A stretch of DNA of 64,000 nt from Paulinella micropora (GCA_019918135.1 WBZZ01004602.1:1-64000); one strand, 5' to 3'; shown: positions 28,553 through 39,825, numbered from the stretch's first letter. The notes: generated by a model from the sequence alone, not told the origin. A program made the numbers and translations.

Positions 28553-31500
28553 ATGGGGATGCTAATGCTGCAGCCGAACCTAGTTCCCGGCAGCTACCCG
28601 GGGTGGCTACGCGTGTTGCTAGCCGCCTTGCTGCCGTTGCTGTTGCGCGCGTATTGTCCGTATGACCTCTCTGTGGTTGACCCCCGCGACTTGGTGCTGG
28701 AGCTGTCGGTGAGCGCGGCGGGCGACAACTGGACGCTGCCGGCCGCCGGCGCCAACGGGGCCGCCACGGCCGCCAGGCGGCGCCGTCGCGCGACGGCGGC
28801 TGGTGTCTGGGAGGTTTTCTGGGAGCAGGGAGGGGCTGCGCAGCAGTGCAGCGCGCTGCTGGGGCCGTGCAGCCACACTTTTACCGACGGCGGCGTGTTC
28901 TTGGTGGTAGTGCGCGGCCGGCTGCCGGCGTGGGCTATGACCTCGGAGTGGCGGGCCCAGCACGGCGGTGGCGGGCGGGTAGCCTTGCGCAAAGTGCTGC
29001 AGTGGGGCGGGCTGCAGCTCGCGGCCGAGACGGGGCAACACTTCTACGGCGAGACCGCGTTGGAGTGGCTGCCACCCCTGGACCAGCTGGACACGACGGG
29101 TTTGCAGAGCCTGGCCTTCAGCTTCGCGGGGCTGTCGCGGCCCGCGTGCTTCGACGTGTCGGGGCTGCGGGTGCGTGCGTCGCTGACCAGCACGCGCGCA
29201 GCCTTTGCGGACTCGCCGTGCCTCAAGTTTGCCAACGTCACGAGCTGGGACCTGTCGCGCGTGCTAGATACGGCGTACATGTTCCGCGGCACGCGGACCA
29301 CTGCGCTGCCCGGACTGGCAAGTTGGAACATATCGCGGGTTGTGAACGCCAGCGGCATGTTTGCGAACGCATCTCTGCTCGGGGCGGACTTGTCTCGCTG
29401 GAGGCCAGACAGCCTGCAAGACGCCAGCGAATTGCTGTCCGGCGCACCCGCGCTGGTGCAAGATCTGAGCAACTGGACGGTAGCGCCCATGAATCGCAGG
29501 CCACGGCGGCCCTGTGCGAGGGCCTAACGCGCGGGTCTGTGCTGCCCAAGTCCCAGGCCCCCCGCGCGTGCATGGACAGCTGGCCTTCGCAGAGCCACTC
29601 TGGCTCAGCTTCGCGCTCCAGTTCAGCGTCGACGACCCGCTCAGTGTCAGTGTCCAGCTCGGCGTCGGTGTCCCGCTCGGTGTCCAGCGCACTGTCTCTG
29701 CCGAGCTCAGCGTCGACGACCCGCTCAGTGTCGGTGTCTACCTCGGCATCGGTGACCAGCTCGGCATCGGTGACCAGCTCAGTGTCGGTGTCCAGCTCAG
29801 TGTCGGTGCCCAGCTCGGCGTCGGTGACCAAGCCGGCGTCAGTGTCGAGCTCAGTGTCGGTGTCCAACTCAGTGTCGGTGTCCAACTCAGTGTCGTTGTC
29901 TAACTCGGCGTCGGTGACCAGCTCAATGTCAGTGTCCAGCTCGGCGTCGGTGACCAACTCGGAGTCGGTGACCAACTCGGAGTCGTTGTCCAGCTCGGCG
30001 TCGGTGTCAAGCTCACTGTCTCTGCCGAGCTCGGCATCGACGACCCGCTCAGTGTCGGTGTCCAGCTCGGTGTCAGTGAGCAGCTCGGTGTCGGTGTCCA
30101 GCTCGGTGTCAGTGAGCAGCTCGGTGTCGGTGTCCAGCTCGGTGTCAGTGTCCAGCTCGGAGTCGGTTACCAGCTCGGTGTCGGTGTCCAGCTCAGCGTC
30201 GGTGTCCAACTCAGTGTCGGTGACCAACTCGGCGTCGGTGAGCAACTCGGCGTCGGTGACCAGCTCGGTGTCAGTGTCCAGCTCGGAGTCGGTGACCAGC
30301 TCGGAGTCAGTGACCAGCTCGGATTCGGTGACCAGCTCGGCGTCAGTGTCCAGCTCGGAGTCGGTGTCCAGCTCGGCGTCAGTGACCAGCTCGGTGTCGG
30401 TGTCCAGCTCGGCGTCGGTGTCCAACTCAGTGTCGGTGACCAGCTCGGCGTCGGCGACCAGCTCGGCGTCGGTGACCAGCTCGGCGTCGGTGACCAGCTC
30501 GGTGTCAGTGTCCAGCTCGGCGTCGGTGTCCAACTCAGTGTCGGTGACCAGCTCGGCGTCGGTGACCAGCTCGGCGTCGGTGACCAGCTCGGCGTCGGTG
30601 ACCAGCTCGGCGTCGGTGACCAGCTCGGCGTCGGTGACCAGCTCGGCGTCGGTGACCGGCTCGGCGTCGGTGACCAGCTCGGCGTCGGTGACCAGCTCGG
30701 TGTCGGTGACCAGCTCGGCGTCGGTGACCAGCTCGGCGTCGGTGACCAGCTCGGCGTCGGTGACCAGCTCGGTGTCAGTGTCCAGCTCGGCGTCGGCGAC
30801 TAGGTCAGTGTCGGTGACCAGCTCGGCGTCGATGACCAGCTCGGCGTCGGTGTCCAACTCAGTGTCGGTGACCAGCTCGGTGTCAGTGTCCAGCTCGGTG
30901 TCAGTGTCCAGCTCGGCGTCGGTGACTAGGTCAGTGTCGGTGTCCAGCTCGGCGTCGGTGACTAGGTCAGTGTCGGTGAGCAGCTCGGTGTCAGTGTCCA
31001 GCTCGGCGTCGGTGACTAGGTCAGTGTCGGTGACAAACTCGGCGTCGGTGACCAGCTCTGCATCGGTGACTAGGTCAGTGTCGGTGTCCAGCTCGGCGTC
31101 GGTGTCAGTGACCAGCTCGGCGTCGGTGACTAGGTCAGTGTCGATGACAAGCTCGGCGTCGGTGTCTTTGTCTAGGTCGCCATCTGTGTCTAGCTCGCCG
31201 ACCAACTCGGCCACGCAGACGCCGACCGGCTCGATCACGGGCACCGTTTCGGCTACGCCGTCGTGGTTCTGCGCCAGCAACTACGCCCTAAACCTGTTCT
31301 TTGACAACACCGGAACCTTGGCAAACAACTTCTTTACTAACCCCAGCAGCGGTTGGAGCATTTCTGGGATCACGAACCCGATGTATGCATATTTAGCTAT
31401 GGATAACGACAACCTGACAAAGTATGTCGGTTATCTCCCAATAGACTACGTCGTACAGTACGCGTACAATGACAGCAGCAACATATACTATTGTCAAAGT

Positions 31501-32928
31501 ACGCAAACACCGCACACAATTCTGAATGCGCCGACGGGTGTTTCAGGTTCCGTGATGGGACAGGCACTGTACCTAAGGTCTTCAACAACAGCTGCCAGGC
31601 TCGGCCCGCTGGATATTTGCTCCACCATACCAGGTAGTACCTTTTTTGAATACGCGGGCCCAGCACAACTATACATTGCGGGCTCTAACGATAGCGTCAG
31701 CTGGTACTACGTAGCCTATCTCAACAATACCAACGTAGACCTGGACGAGGGGCGAGTCAATACCGGCACCACTCCTCTTTGCAAACGGTCTAATGCTCTG
31801 GAGCTTGCGACTCCTTATCAGTACTACTGGAACTATAAGATAATCGTCCCAATGATGCTTTATAAGTTGCCCACGAACGGGCCGTGGGGGACGGGCTGCG
31901 CTAGCGGCTATTTCAACGCAAATATGCACCTAAGTGTTCTGCAAGTCACAGTTTACCACCCGACGTGGTGTGCCTCGGCCTCGGCCTCCGTCTCGCTAAC
32001 GAGTTCAGTGACGCCAACCCGCACGTCATCCCCGAGGAGCTCGTCCCCGACCCCAACCATTTCGGTCACGCCGACCATTTCGGTCACGCCGACCCGATCG
32101 GCCACGCCGACCCTTTCCGTCACGCCAACCCGCTCGCCATCGCAGACCCGAAGCCGAACCTACACGCCGACCAGAAGCCCGTGCCCGCCAGGCAGCAGCC
32201 CGGGTGGCGGCACGTGCGTAGATAATAACGAATGCTTTTCAAGTGCCCCGACCAATGGTGCCTGGACTTGCGGAGGGTCGTGTGGGGTCCCTTCGCCTTG
32301 TCCGAATTGTGATACATTCAATAATCCGTGCTCGACCTGCGTCAACAGGGATGTGGTCTCGACGGGGGTCAATCGAGACTGTTACCACTGGTTTGAGGGC
32401 ACAGTCAAGCTGCGCGTAGTGTCCTCTAAAACGTACTGTGTGGCGAATGACGGTGGGGCCGCGGGCAGCCGCTTTTATGTTATACAAGGCGTAAATTGTC
32501 CGGATAACTTTTACTCGAACTCTATCCTTTACAATAACTGGAAAAGCTTGCGGCTCTCGTCAACCCGCTACTTTTATTCCAACTATAACAGCAACAGCAA
32601 TCAGTGGATTTTCTTCTCGACTGCTGCGCCAACCAGCTCGAACACTAACTTCTTTTTCGCGCACAGATTGTACTATAATGACGGCACGGGCTCGGGGTTG
32701 GGTATGAAGTATGAACTGCGCTACTATAGTGGCGTGACTTCTGAGCCGTACTGCGTTATGTGGAGAGTTTATGCTACTGGTACTTATGACAGCGGTCTGT
32801 TTATTTCTAGTTGCAATCTTTGCCCTCACAAGCAAATTACTAACCCTACAGACTTCAGTGGCACTTGGGGTAGCCAAACTAGTGCCGCGCCAGTGTATGG
32901 ATGCCTGTTCTACATAACGAATACGTAA
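28553..32928 (+). pseudogene. Serine-stalk surface protein, copy 1 (frame not continuous)
   Basis: N-terminal part (from the ATG at 28553): signal-like hydrophobic stretch VLLAALLPLLLRAY, a conserved domain of about 170 residues, then BspA/DUF285-type repeats (NVTSWDLSRVLDTAYMF, ASWNISRVVNASGMF). A stalk of about 520 residues of [12 protein letters not shown] repeats follows (29590-31190), then two tips: module A with a discoidin-like GSNDSVSWYYV segment (31280-31970), a Pro/Thr linker, and a Cys-rich module B (32200-32928). About one interruption separates the N-terminal part from the stalk. Likely a virion fibre or host-surface glycoprotein; the location is inferred from the signal and stalk. 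Confidence 0.7.
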
Positions 32929-33069
32929 CAGCGCACGAATCGAGTCTTGCAGTTCAAAAAACTATTTTATTAAATCAAATCAATACTCGACAAAAAACGC
33001 AAGACAGAAAGAAAAAGTCCACTCTTAGGCCCACCTGCCCCTCCCCCCCCCCTTCCTCTTCTCCCTATC

Positions 33070-33133
33070 TTCTCCTCCAGCCCTGCGCCAGCGGAGGGTG
33101 GCGTATATCTAACAATATTGAGATAGAAAAAAG
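33070..33133 (+). promoter_or_regulatory. Conserved promoter block of the surface-protein family (copy 2)
   Basis: CCCTGCGCCAGCGGAGGG hairpin, then GCGTATATCTAACAATATTG, then the start context AAAGATGGGGATG. See the matching blocks before copies 1 and 3. Confidence 0.5.
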
Positions 33134-36100
33134 ATGGGGATGATGATGATGATGCAGCCGAACCTAGTTTCCGGCAGCCTCTCAGGGTGGCCGCGCGTGT
33201 TGCTAGCCTCCTTGCTGCCATTGCTGTTGCACGCGTATTGCCCGTATGATCCCTCTGAGGCTACGCCAGGCGATTTGGTGCTGGAGCTGTCGGTGGGCGC
33301 GGCGGGCGACAACTGGACGCTGCCCGCCGCCGGCGCCAACGGGGCGGCCGCGGCTGCCAGGAGGCGCAGGCGCGTGTCTGCGTCGGAGGCCGGTGTGTGG
33401 GAGGTTTTTTGGGAGCAGGGAGGGGCCGCGCAGCAGTGCAGCGCGCTATTGGGGCCGTGCAGCCACACTTTTACCGACGGCGGCGTGTTCTTGGTGGTAG
33501 TGCGCGGCCGGCTGCCGGCTTGGGCTATGACCTTGGATTGGCGAGCCCAACACGGCGGCGGCGGCCGGGTAGCCTTGCGCAAGGTGCTGCAGTGGGGCGG
33601 GCTGCGGCTCGCGGGCGAGACAGGGCAACACTTCTACGGCGAGACGGAGCTGGAGTGGCTGCCACCCTTGGACCAGCTGGACACGACGGGTTTGCAGAGC
33701 CTGGCCTTCAGCTTTGCGGGGCTGTCGCGGGCCGCGTGCTTTGACGTGTCGGGGCTGCAGGTGCGTGCGTCGCTGACCAGCACGCGCGCGGCCTTTGCGG
33801 ATTCGCCGTGCCTCAAGTTTGCCAACGTCACGAGCTGGGATCCGTCGCGCGTGCTAGATATGGCCTACATGTTCCGCGGCACGCAGGCCACTTCGTTGCC
33901 CGGGCTGGCAAGCTGGAACATGTCGCAGGTCGTGAACACTAGCGGCATGTTTGCGGACGCATCCCTGCTCGGGGCGGACTTGTCTCGCTGGAGGCCAGAC
34001 AGCCTGCAAGACGCCAGTGGAATGCTGTCCGGCGCGCCCGCGCTGGTTCAGAACCTGAACAACTGGACCATAGCGCCCATGGAGCCGGAGGCCACCGCGG
34101 CCTTCTGCGAGGGCCTAGCGCGCGGGTCTGTACTGCAAAAGTCCCAGGCGCCCCGAGCGTGCATAGACAGCTGGACTTCCCAGAGCCCTTCTGCTTCGTT
34201 TTCGCTCTCTAGCTCGCCGTCTCTGTCGGGCTCAGTGTCGGTGACTAGCACGGCCTCTGTGACAAGCTCGGCCTCGCTGACCAGCTCCATGTCAGTGTCC
34301 AGCTCGGAGTCGCCGACCAGCTCGGAGTCGCTGTCCAGCTCGGCGTCGCCGACCAGCTCGGAGTCGCTGTCCAGCTCGGAGTCGCCGACCAGCTCGGAGT
34401 CGCTGTCCAGCTCGGTGTCAGTGTCCAGCTCGGCGTCGCTGTCCAGCTCGGCGTCGCTGTCCAGCTCGGAGTCGCTGTCCAGTTCGGCGTCGCTGACTAG
34501 CTCGGTGTCAGTGTCCAGCTCGGCGTCGCTGACCAGCTCCGTGTCAGTGTCCAGCTCCGTGTCAGTGTCCAGCTCGGTGTCAGTGTCCAGCTCGGTGTCG
34601 GTATCCAGCTCGGTGTCGCTGTCCAGCTCGGTGTCGCGGACCGGTTCGGCTTCGCTATCCAGCTCTGCGTCGCTGACAGGCTCGGCGTCCCTGACGGGCT
34701 CTGCGTCCCTGACCGGCTCGACGTCGCTGACCAGCTCGGTGTCGGTGTCCAGCTCGGTGTCGCGGACCAGCTCGGTGTCGCTGTCCGGCTCGGCGTCGCG
34801 GTCCAGCTCTGCATCACTGACCGGCTCGGTGTCGGTGTCCAGCTCGGCGTCCCTGACCGGCTCGGTGTCGCTGACCAGTTCGGCGTCCGTGTCGGGGTCG
34901 GTGTCGGTGACGGGGTCGAGCTCGGCGACGCCAACGCGCAGTCCCAGCGCGACCATCACCCCGACACAGACGCCCACGAGGAGTCTCACCGGTTCCAGCA
35001 CTGTCAGCATAAGCCCGAGCGTCAGCAGCTCCAGAAGCCCCTGCTTCTATTTTAGACAGAGCAGCGGAGGCTGTGGGGCGACCTATCCAGTCCCGCCGAC
35101 ATTAAACCTGGGGCTGGACTGGATCGTCCGCAATAACGCGGGAGGCGATCCACGTAACTTTATTGTCACGAACACAGGCAACCTGGAGTTCAACGTTGCG
35201 TATTGTGCGACCAATGGTGCCAACGGTTATTTTACTATTAGGCACACAGTTGTCGCCGGAGGCGACCCGGTCATCCTCAGAGCCAACCAAGTATACGGCT
35301 ACACCCTGAACATCGCAAACGTGAACTCGGTAGTTTATAATATTTACGTCAGAGTCTATTCCACCCAAAGCATTTCAAGCACCGTGTTTAGTGGTAGCTT
35401 GTACGGCTCTGCGGCTATTCACGGCGCAGAGCAAAAAAGCTATAACTTTTCCCAGCTACTCTCCGGAGACAAAGAGCTAGCTACGATCGATGTCCTGGTG
35501 GAGAATGGCAACAGCATGTATCCCACGCTCTGGTGCTCGCCGGCCTTGAAGCTCCGACTTTCCAGCTTCGGTCTTACCACTTGGCCGTCACCCTCCGCGA
35601 GCCCCTCGATCACTCCGACGGCGACCGTGTCCGTGACGCCCACCGTGACGCCGACCGTGTCCGTGACGCCCACCGTGACGCCGACCGTGTCCGTGACGCC
35701 CACCGTGACGCCGACCATTTCGGTCACTCCAAGCCGCTCGCCGTCGCCAAGCCTCTCGCCGTCGCCAAGCCGCTCGCGGTCGCCGACCCCCAGCCCGTGC
35801 CAGCCCGGCAGCAGCTCTGTTAACGGCGTGTGCCAAGATATTAACGAGTGCGCGGTAGGTGACCCGACCAAGAGCTACTGGACCTGTGGCGGTGTGTGTG
35901 GGAGCCCTTCGCCTTGTTTCGGTTGTGCTGATGGTTTCGGTCATCCGTGCTCGACCTGCTACAATAGGGATGTGATTGCAACAGCAGGGATCCAACGAGA
36001 GTGTCTCAACTGGTTTGAGGGCACGGTCAAGCTGCGCATAGTGTCCACTCAAACGTACTGCGCGGCGAATGATGGTGGGGCCGCGGGCAGCCGCTTTTAC

Positions 36101-36550
36101 CTCGTCACAAGCACGGCTTGTCCGGATAATTTTTACTCGTCCTCTATTTCTTCCGCTACCTGGAAAAGCTTGCGGCTCTCGTCGACCCGCTACTTTTATT
36201 CCAACTTTGTTAGCAACGGCAATAACTGGATCTTCTTCTCAACTGCAGCGCCAAGCAGCGCGAACACTAACTTTTTTTTTACGCACCAATTGCACAGTAT
36301 AGAAAGCCCGAAAGAGAGTTATGGTATGAAGTATGTCTTGCGCTACTACAGTCGCGCGACTGAGGCTCCTCACTGCGTCATGTGGAGGGCTTATGGTACT
36401 GGCACTTACGACAGCGGCCTGTTCATTTATGCTTGCAGCGCTTGTCCTCACCTGCAAACTGTTAACCCTACAGAATTTACGGGCACTTGGGGTAGCCAAA
36501 CTAGTGCCGCGCCAGTGTATGGGTGCCTATTCTACATGACTCGTACGTAA
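33134..36550 (+). CDS. Serine-stalk surface protein, copy 2 (intact)
   Basis: 1138 residues. Signal-like stretch VLLASLLPLLLHAY (about 18-31), then the family's conserved N-terminal domain, then BspA/DUF285 repeats at about 230-320. A Ser-rich stalk follows at about 355-620. The tip is module C (about 635-810), a beta-rich domain not seen in the other copies, then a VTPTVTPTVS linker and the Cys-rich module B (GSSSVNGVCQDINECAVG onward), closely similar to copy 1. There is no C-terminal membrane anchor, so attachment would be by the N-terminal part or by assembly. The three copies lie head to tail. Confidence 0.85.
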   Translation: MGMMMMMQPNLVSGSLSGWPRVLLASLLPLLLHAYCPYDPSEATPGDLVLELSVGAAGDNWTLPAAGANGAAAAARRRRRVSASEAGVWEVFWEQGGAAQQCSALLGPCSHTFTDGGVFLVVVRGRLPAWAMTLDWRAQHGGGGRVALRKVLQWGGLRLAGETGQHFYGETELEWLPPLDQLDTTGLQSLAFSFAGLSRAACFDVSGLQVRASLTSTRAAFADSPCLKFANVTSWDPSRVLDMAYMFRGTQATSLPGLASWNMSQVVNTSGMFADASLLGADLSRWRPDSLQDASGMLSGAPALVQNLNNWTIAPMEPEATAAFCEGLARGSVLQKSQAPRACIDSWTSQSPSASFSLSSSPSLSGSVSVTSTASVTSSASLTSSMSVSSSESPTSSESLSSSASPTSSESLSSSESPTSSESLSSSVSVSSSASLSSSASLSSSESLSSSASLTSSVSVSSSASLTSSVSVSSSVSVSSSVSVSSSVSVSSSVSLSSSVSRTGSASLSSSASLTGSASLTGSASLTGSTSLTSSVSVSSSVSRTSSVSLSGSASRSSSASLTGSVSVSSSASLTGSVSLTSSASVSGSVSVTGSSSATPTRSPSATITPTQTPTRSLTGSSTVSISPSVSSSRSPCFYFRQSSGGCGATYPVPPTLNLGLDWIVRNNAGGDPRNFIVTNTGNLEFNVAYCATNGANGYFTIRHTVVAGGDPVILRANQVYGYTLNIANVNSVVYNIYVRVYSTQSISSTVFSGSLYGSAAIHGAEQKSYNFSQLLSGDKELATIDVLVENGNSMYPTLWCSPALKLRLSSFGLTTWPSPSASPSITPTATVSVTPTVTPTVSVTPTVTPTVSVTPTVTPTISVTPSRSPSPSLSPSPSRSRSPTPSPCQPGSSSVNGVCQDINECAVGDPTKSYWTCGGVCGSPSPCFGCADGFGHPCSTCYNRDVIATAGIQRECLNWFEGTVKLRIVSTQTYCAANDGGAAGSRFYLVTSTACPDNFYSSSISSATWKSLRLSSTRYFYSNFVSNGNNWIFFSTAAPSSANTNFFFTHQLHSIESPKESYGMKYVLRYYSRATEAPHCVMWRAYGTGTYDSGLFIYACSACPHLQTVNPTEFTGTWGSQTSAAPVYGCLFYMTRT

Positions 36551-36689
36551 TCGCACTTCCGCAGCTAGGGCTGATGACACATCTTTGGCGCGACAGGCAC
36601 ATCCGACGCACCCCCCCCCCAGTTAACAGTTATTAAAAGATAACGGCTAACTCAGCCCTGCATTCTCCCCCCTCCCCTCCCTTCCCTCC

Positions 36690-36748
36690 CTCCAACCCCG
36701 CGCCAGTGGGGGGTGTGGGGTGCATTTAGCAATATCTACAGAAAAGAG
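36690..36748 (+). promoter_or_regulatory. Conserved promoter block of the surface-protein family (copy 3)
   Basis: CCCCGCGCCAGTGGGG hairpin, then GGGGTGCATTTAGCAATATC, then AAAGAGATGGGGATG at the start. Third copy of the shared upstream block. Confidence 0.5.
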
Positions 36749-39217
36749 ATGGGGATGCTGATGCAGTTGAACCTATTTCCCGGCAGCTTCAGCTCCCCGG
36801 GGTGGCCGCGCGTTCTGCTGGCGGCCTTGCTGCCGTTGCTGTTGCGCGCGTATTGCCCGTATGACCCCTCTGTGGCTACGCCCGGCGACCTGGTGCTGGA
36901 GCTGTTGGTGAGCGCGGCGGGCGACAACTGGACGCTGCCGGCTGCCGGCGCCAACGGGGCAGCCACGGCTCGGCGGCGCCGTCGCACGACGGCCACCAGT
37001 GTCTGGGAGGTTTTTTGGGAGCAGGGAGGGGCCGCGCAGCAGTGCAGCGCGCTGCTGGGGCCGTGCAGCCACACCTTTACCGACGGCGGCGTGTTTGGGG
37101 TGGTAGTGCGCGGCCGGCTGCCGGCGTGGGCTATGACCTTGGATTGGCGGGCCCAGTACGGCGGCGGCGGCCGGGTAGCCCTGCGCAAAGTGTTGCAGTG
37201 GGGCGGGCTGCGGCTCGCGGCCGAGACGGGGCAACACTTCTACGGCGAGACGGCGCTGGAGTGGCTGCCGCCCCTGGACCAGCTGGACACGACGGGTTTG
37301 CAGAGCCTGGCCTTCAGCTTCGCGGGGCTGTCGCGGCCCGCGTGCTTCGACGTGTCGGGTCTGCGGGTGCGTGCGTCGCTGACCAGCACGCGCGCGGCCT
37401 TTGCGGACTCGCCGTGCCTCGAGTTTGCCAACATCACGAGCTGGGACCTATCGCGCGTGCTAGACACGGCTTACATGTTCCGCGGCACGCAGGCCACTGC
37501 GCTGCCCGGGCTGGCCAGCTGGAACATGTCGCGGGTCGTGAACGCCAGCGGCATGTTTGCGGACGCGTCGCTGCTCGGGGCGGACTTGTCTCGCTGGAGG
37601 CCAGACAGCCTGCAAGACGCCAGCGGCATGCTGTCCGGCGCGCCCGCGCTGGTACAGAACCTGAACAACTGGACCATAGCGCCCATGGAGCCGGAGGCCA
37701 CCGCGGCCTTCTGCGAGGGCCTAGCGCGCGGCTCTGTACTGCAAAAGTCCCAGGCTCCCCGAGCGTGCATAGACAGCTGGACTTCCCAGAGCCCTTCTGC
37801 TTCGTTTTCGCTCTCTAGCTCGCCGTCTCTGTCGGGCTCAGCGTCGGTGACTAGCACGGCCTCTGTGACAAGCTCGGCCTCGCTGACCAGCTCGGAGTCG
37901 CTGTCCAGCTCGGAGTCGCCGACCAGCTCGGAGTCGCTGTCCAGCTCGGTGTCGGTGTCCAGCTCGGTGTCGGTGTCCAGCTCGGCGTCGCTGTCCAGCT
38001 CGGAGTCGCTGTCCAGTTCGGCGTCGCTGACTAGCTCGGTGTCAGTGTCCAGCTCGGCGTCGCTGACCAGCTCCGTGTCAGTGTCCAGCTCGGTGTCAGT
38101 GTCCAGCTCGGTGTCGATATCCAGCTCGGTGTCGCTGTCCAGCTCGGTGTCGCGGACCGGTTCGGCGTCGGTGACCAGCTCGGCGTCGCTGACGGGTTCG
38201 CGTTCCCTGTCGAGCTCTCCGTCTCTGTCTAGCTCTGTGTCCTCCACTGCCTCCAGCTCAATGACGTCTACCAGCTCGCCCACGCGCTCGGCCACGCCGA
38301 CGCCGACCAATTCGCAAACACTGACAAACTCGCCTAGCCTGACCCCTAGCCCCTCGGTGACCAGCTCAGTGTCCTTGTCCAGCTCGGCGTCGGTGACGGC
38401 GACTATTTCTGTGACACCCACCATATCTGTGACCCCGTCCGTGACGCCGTCCGTGACGCCGTCCGTGTCGCCGTCAGTGTCACTGTCCGCGTCGCCCGAC
38501 ATCAATGAGTGCGCCCTCCCGGACAATGGCGGCTGCGGAATAAACGGAGTCTGCACTAACACCTACGGCAGCTACACTTGCACGTGCAATGCCGGCTTTG
38601 TCCAGGCCGGCACACGCACGCTCACGTCAACCAGCGGCCTGTACGGCTGGGTCGTGACCATCAGCAGCGGTCTCACTCCACACCCGGCTATGGACGATAA
38701 GTCCACCACTTTTTGGACCTCGTCGGCCTCCTCTGGTACTTACGGCACAACCATGAGCAGCAAAATTTGTACCAACACCGCGACTTCCCCCATTACCGTG
38801 GCGGGTGGTACAAACTATGCCGGCGAATACGCGCAAGTAACACAGTCGCTGGGCAGCTTTGCGCGGCTCTTGTCAGTCGGCATAATCAGCACGTCGGGTG
38901 CCACCTACCCAGCCCCCGTCAATCGCTGCGCTAATAGTTGCAGTTGGTTAGGCGCCGTGTCGGAGCTGGCGGTGCTAGGTTCTACTGACAGTGGCACGAG
39001 CTGGAGCTACCTAGGCACGGGCGGCACCTGGAGCGGCTGGTCCGCGGGCCAGAACCGAAACGTGAGCCTGACCCCAACCAGGGACTATAATGCCTACCGC
39101 TTTGTCGTGATCAGGAACTACATAGCCTACACCGACCCCAACGCCGCCTGTAACAAGCAAGCGTTTTTGGGCGACGTGCGGGTCACGCTGAACGTGCCGG
39201 CGTGCATCGCAGTTTAG
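36749..39217 (+). CDS. Serine-stalk surface protein, copy 3 (EGF and discoidin-like tip)
   Basis: 822 residues from the ATG at 36749 (an upstream in-frame TTG is ignored). N-terminal domain, BspA repeats and stalk match copy 2, with a shorter stalk. The tip differs: a calcium-binding EGF-like domain (DINECALPDNGGCGINGVC, about 583) followed by a discoidin/F5-8-type domain (AMDDKSTTFWTSS, LGSTDSGTSWSYL, about 630-815). Such tips commonly bind glycans or cell-surface proteins. So three adjacent paralogs carry different tips on one base. Confidence 0.85.
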   Translation: MGMLMQLNLFPGSFSSPGWPRVLLAALLPLLLRAYCPYDPSVATPGDLVLELLVSAAGDNWTLPAAGANGAATARRRRRTTATSVWEVFWEQGGAAQQCSALLGPCSHTFTDGGVFGVVVRGRLPAWAMTLDWRAQYGGGGRVALRKVLQWGGLRLAAETGQHFYGETALEWLPPLDQLDTTGLQSLAFSFAGLSRPACFDVSGLRVRASLTSTRAAFADSPCLEFANITSWDLSRVLDTAYMFRGTQATALPGLASWNMSRVVNASGMFADASLLGADLSRWRPDSLQDASGMLSGAPALVQNLNNWTIAPMEPEATAAFCEGLARGSVLQKSQAPRACIDSWTSQSPSASFSLSSSPSLSGSASVTSTASVTSSASLTSSESLSSSESPTSSESLSSSVSVSSSVSVSSSASLSSSESLSSSASLTSSVSVSSSASLTSSVSVSSSVSVSSSVSISSSVSLSSSVSRTGSASVTSSASLTGSRSLSSSPSLSSSVSSTASSSMTSTSSPTRSATPTPTNSQTLTNSPSLTPSPSVTSSVSLSSSASVTATISVTPTISVTPSVTPSVTPSVSPSVSLSASPDINECALPDNGGCGINGVCTNTYGSYTCTCNAGFVQAGTRTLTSTSGLYGWVVTISSGLTPHPAMDDKSTTFWTSSASSGTYGTTMSSKICTNTATSPITVAGGTNYAGEYAQVTQSLGSFARLLSVGIISTSGATYPAPVNRCANSCSWLGAVSELAVLGSTDSGTSWSYLGTGGTWSGWSAGQNRNVSLTPTRDYNAYRFVVIRNYIAYTDPNAACNKQAFLGDVRVTLNVPACIAV

Positions 39218-39219
39218 CC

Positions 39220-39685
39220 GACGCCGTCCGCGGCGGTATCTGCGACGCCCCACGATCTCTTTGACGAAATCTGTGACGCCGACACCGCCAGAAACTTGTT
39301 TTATTGCCAAACGAGCAAAACAGCACACACGATCCTTAGTGTACCGAACGGTGTCCCGAGTTCCGTGACGGGACAGGCGCTGTACGTAGCGGGTTCTAAC
39401 GATGGCACCAATTGGTACTACATCAGATACTACAGCAATACAAATCTAGACTTGAGCGGTGGCAACGTCAATACTGGCACGAGCGCGTACTGCACGCAAT
39501 TTTCTGATCTAGAATTTGCTAACCCTTATCAGTACTACCTGCGTTATAAGCTCATCATTCCCTTGATGTTCTATAAGCTGCCCACGGGCCAGACGGGGTG
39601 CGCTTCAGGCAACGCCTTCGGAGCAGCGGCCCGTGTGCCTACGCTGCATGTGAGAGTTTGCCACCAGACGTGGTGCACACCCTAG
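39220..39685 (+). pseudogene. Orphan tip cassette (module A)
   Basis: The sequence after the stop of copy 3 reads HTILSVPNGVPSSVTGQALY, AGSNDGTNWYYI and ends HQTWCTP. It is clearly related to module A of copy 1 (HTILNAPTGVSGSVMGQALY). It has no start codon of its own and no stalk, so it is a stranded domain, consistent with tip exchange or past deletion. Confidence 0.7.
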
Positions 39686-39711
39686 CCAGCTATGCTTTGC
39701 GGACTGGAGAG

Positions 39712-39727
39712 TTTTATTATTAAAAAC
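39712..39727. terminator. A/T 3'-end motif
   Basis: GTTTTATTATTAAAAAC after the orphan cassette; same class as the other gene ends. Confidence 0.4.
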
Positions 39728-39772
39728 AAGTTTTTTGTGTTGTAGCACTGCCCGGCAGGACCTAGCACTATT

Positions 39773-39825
39773 GCCCCTGCTCAGTCCCACGCAGGCGGCC
39801 TCGCCTGCGTGGGACTGAGCGGGGC
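39773..39825. repeat. Long perfect hairpin
   Basis: An uninterrupted 18-bp stem (39780-39797 with 39802-39819) and a four-base loop, extended by a GCCCC/GGGGC pair beyond a small bulge. It stands 50 bases after the A/T motif that ends the surface-protein cluster and is the most stable simple hairpin I see here. It may be a terminator or boundary. Confidence 0.6.

Noticed and set aside
29238-31280. Long minus-strand open frame rich in [11 protein letters not shown] repeats
   Set aside because: It is the antisense reading of the Ser-rich stalk repeat of the plus-strand surface gene. The same shadow appears opposite the stalks at 34048-35010, 37471-38562 and 61938-62399.
36749-39217. Cellular animal-type receptor gene because of EGF and discoidin-like domains
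   Set aside because: The shared base, stalk and promoter block with its neighbours show it is one of a local intronless family; the domains are best seen as exchanged tips.
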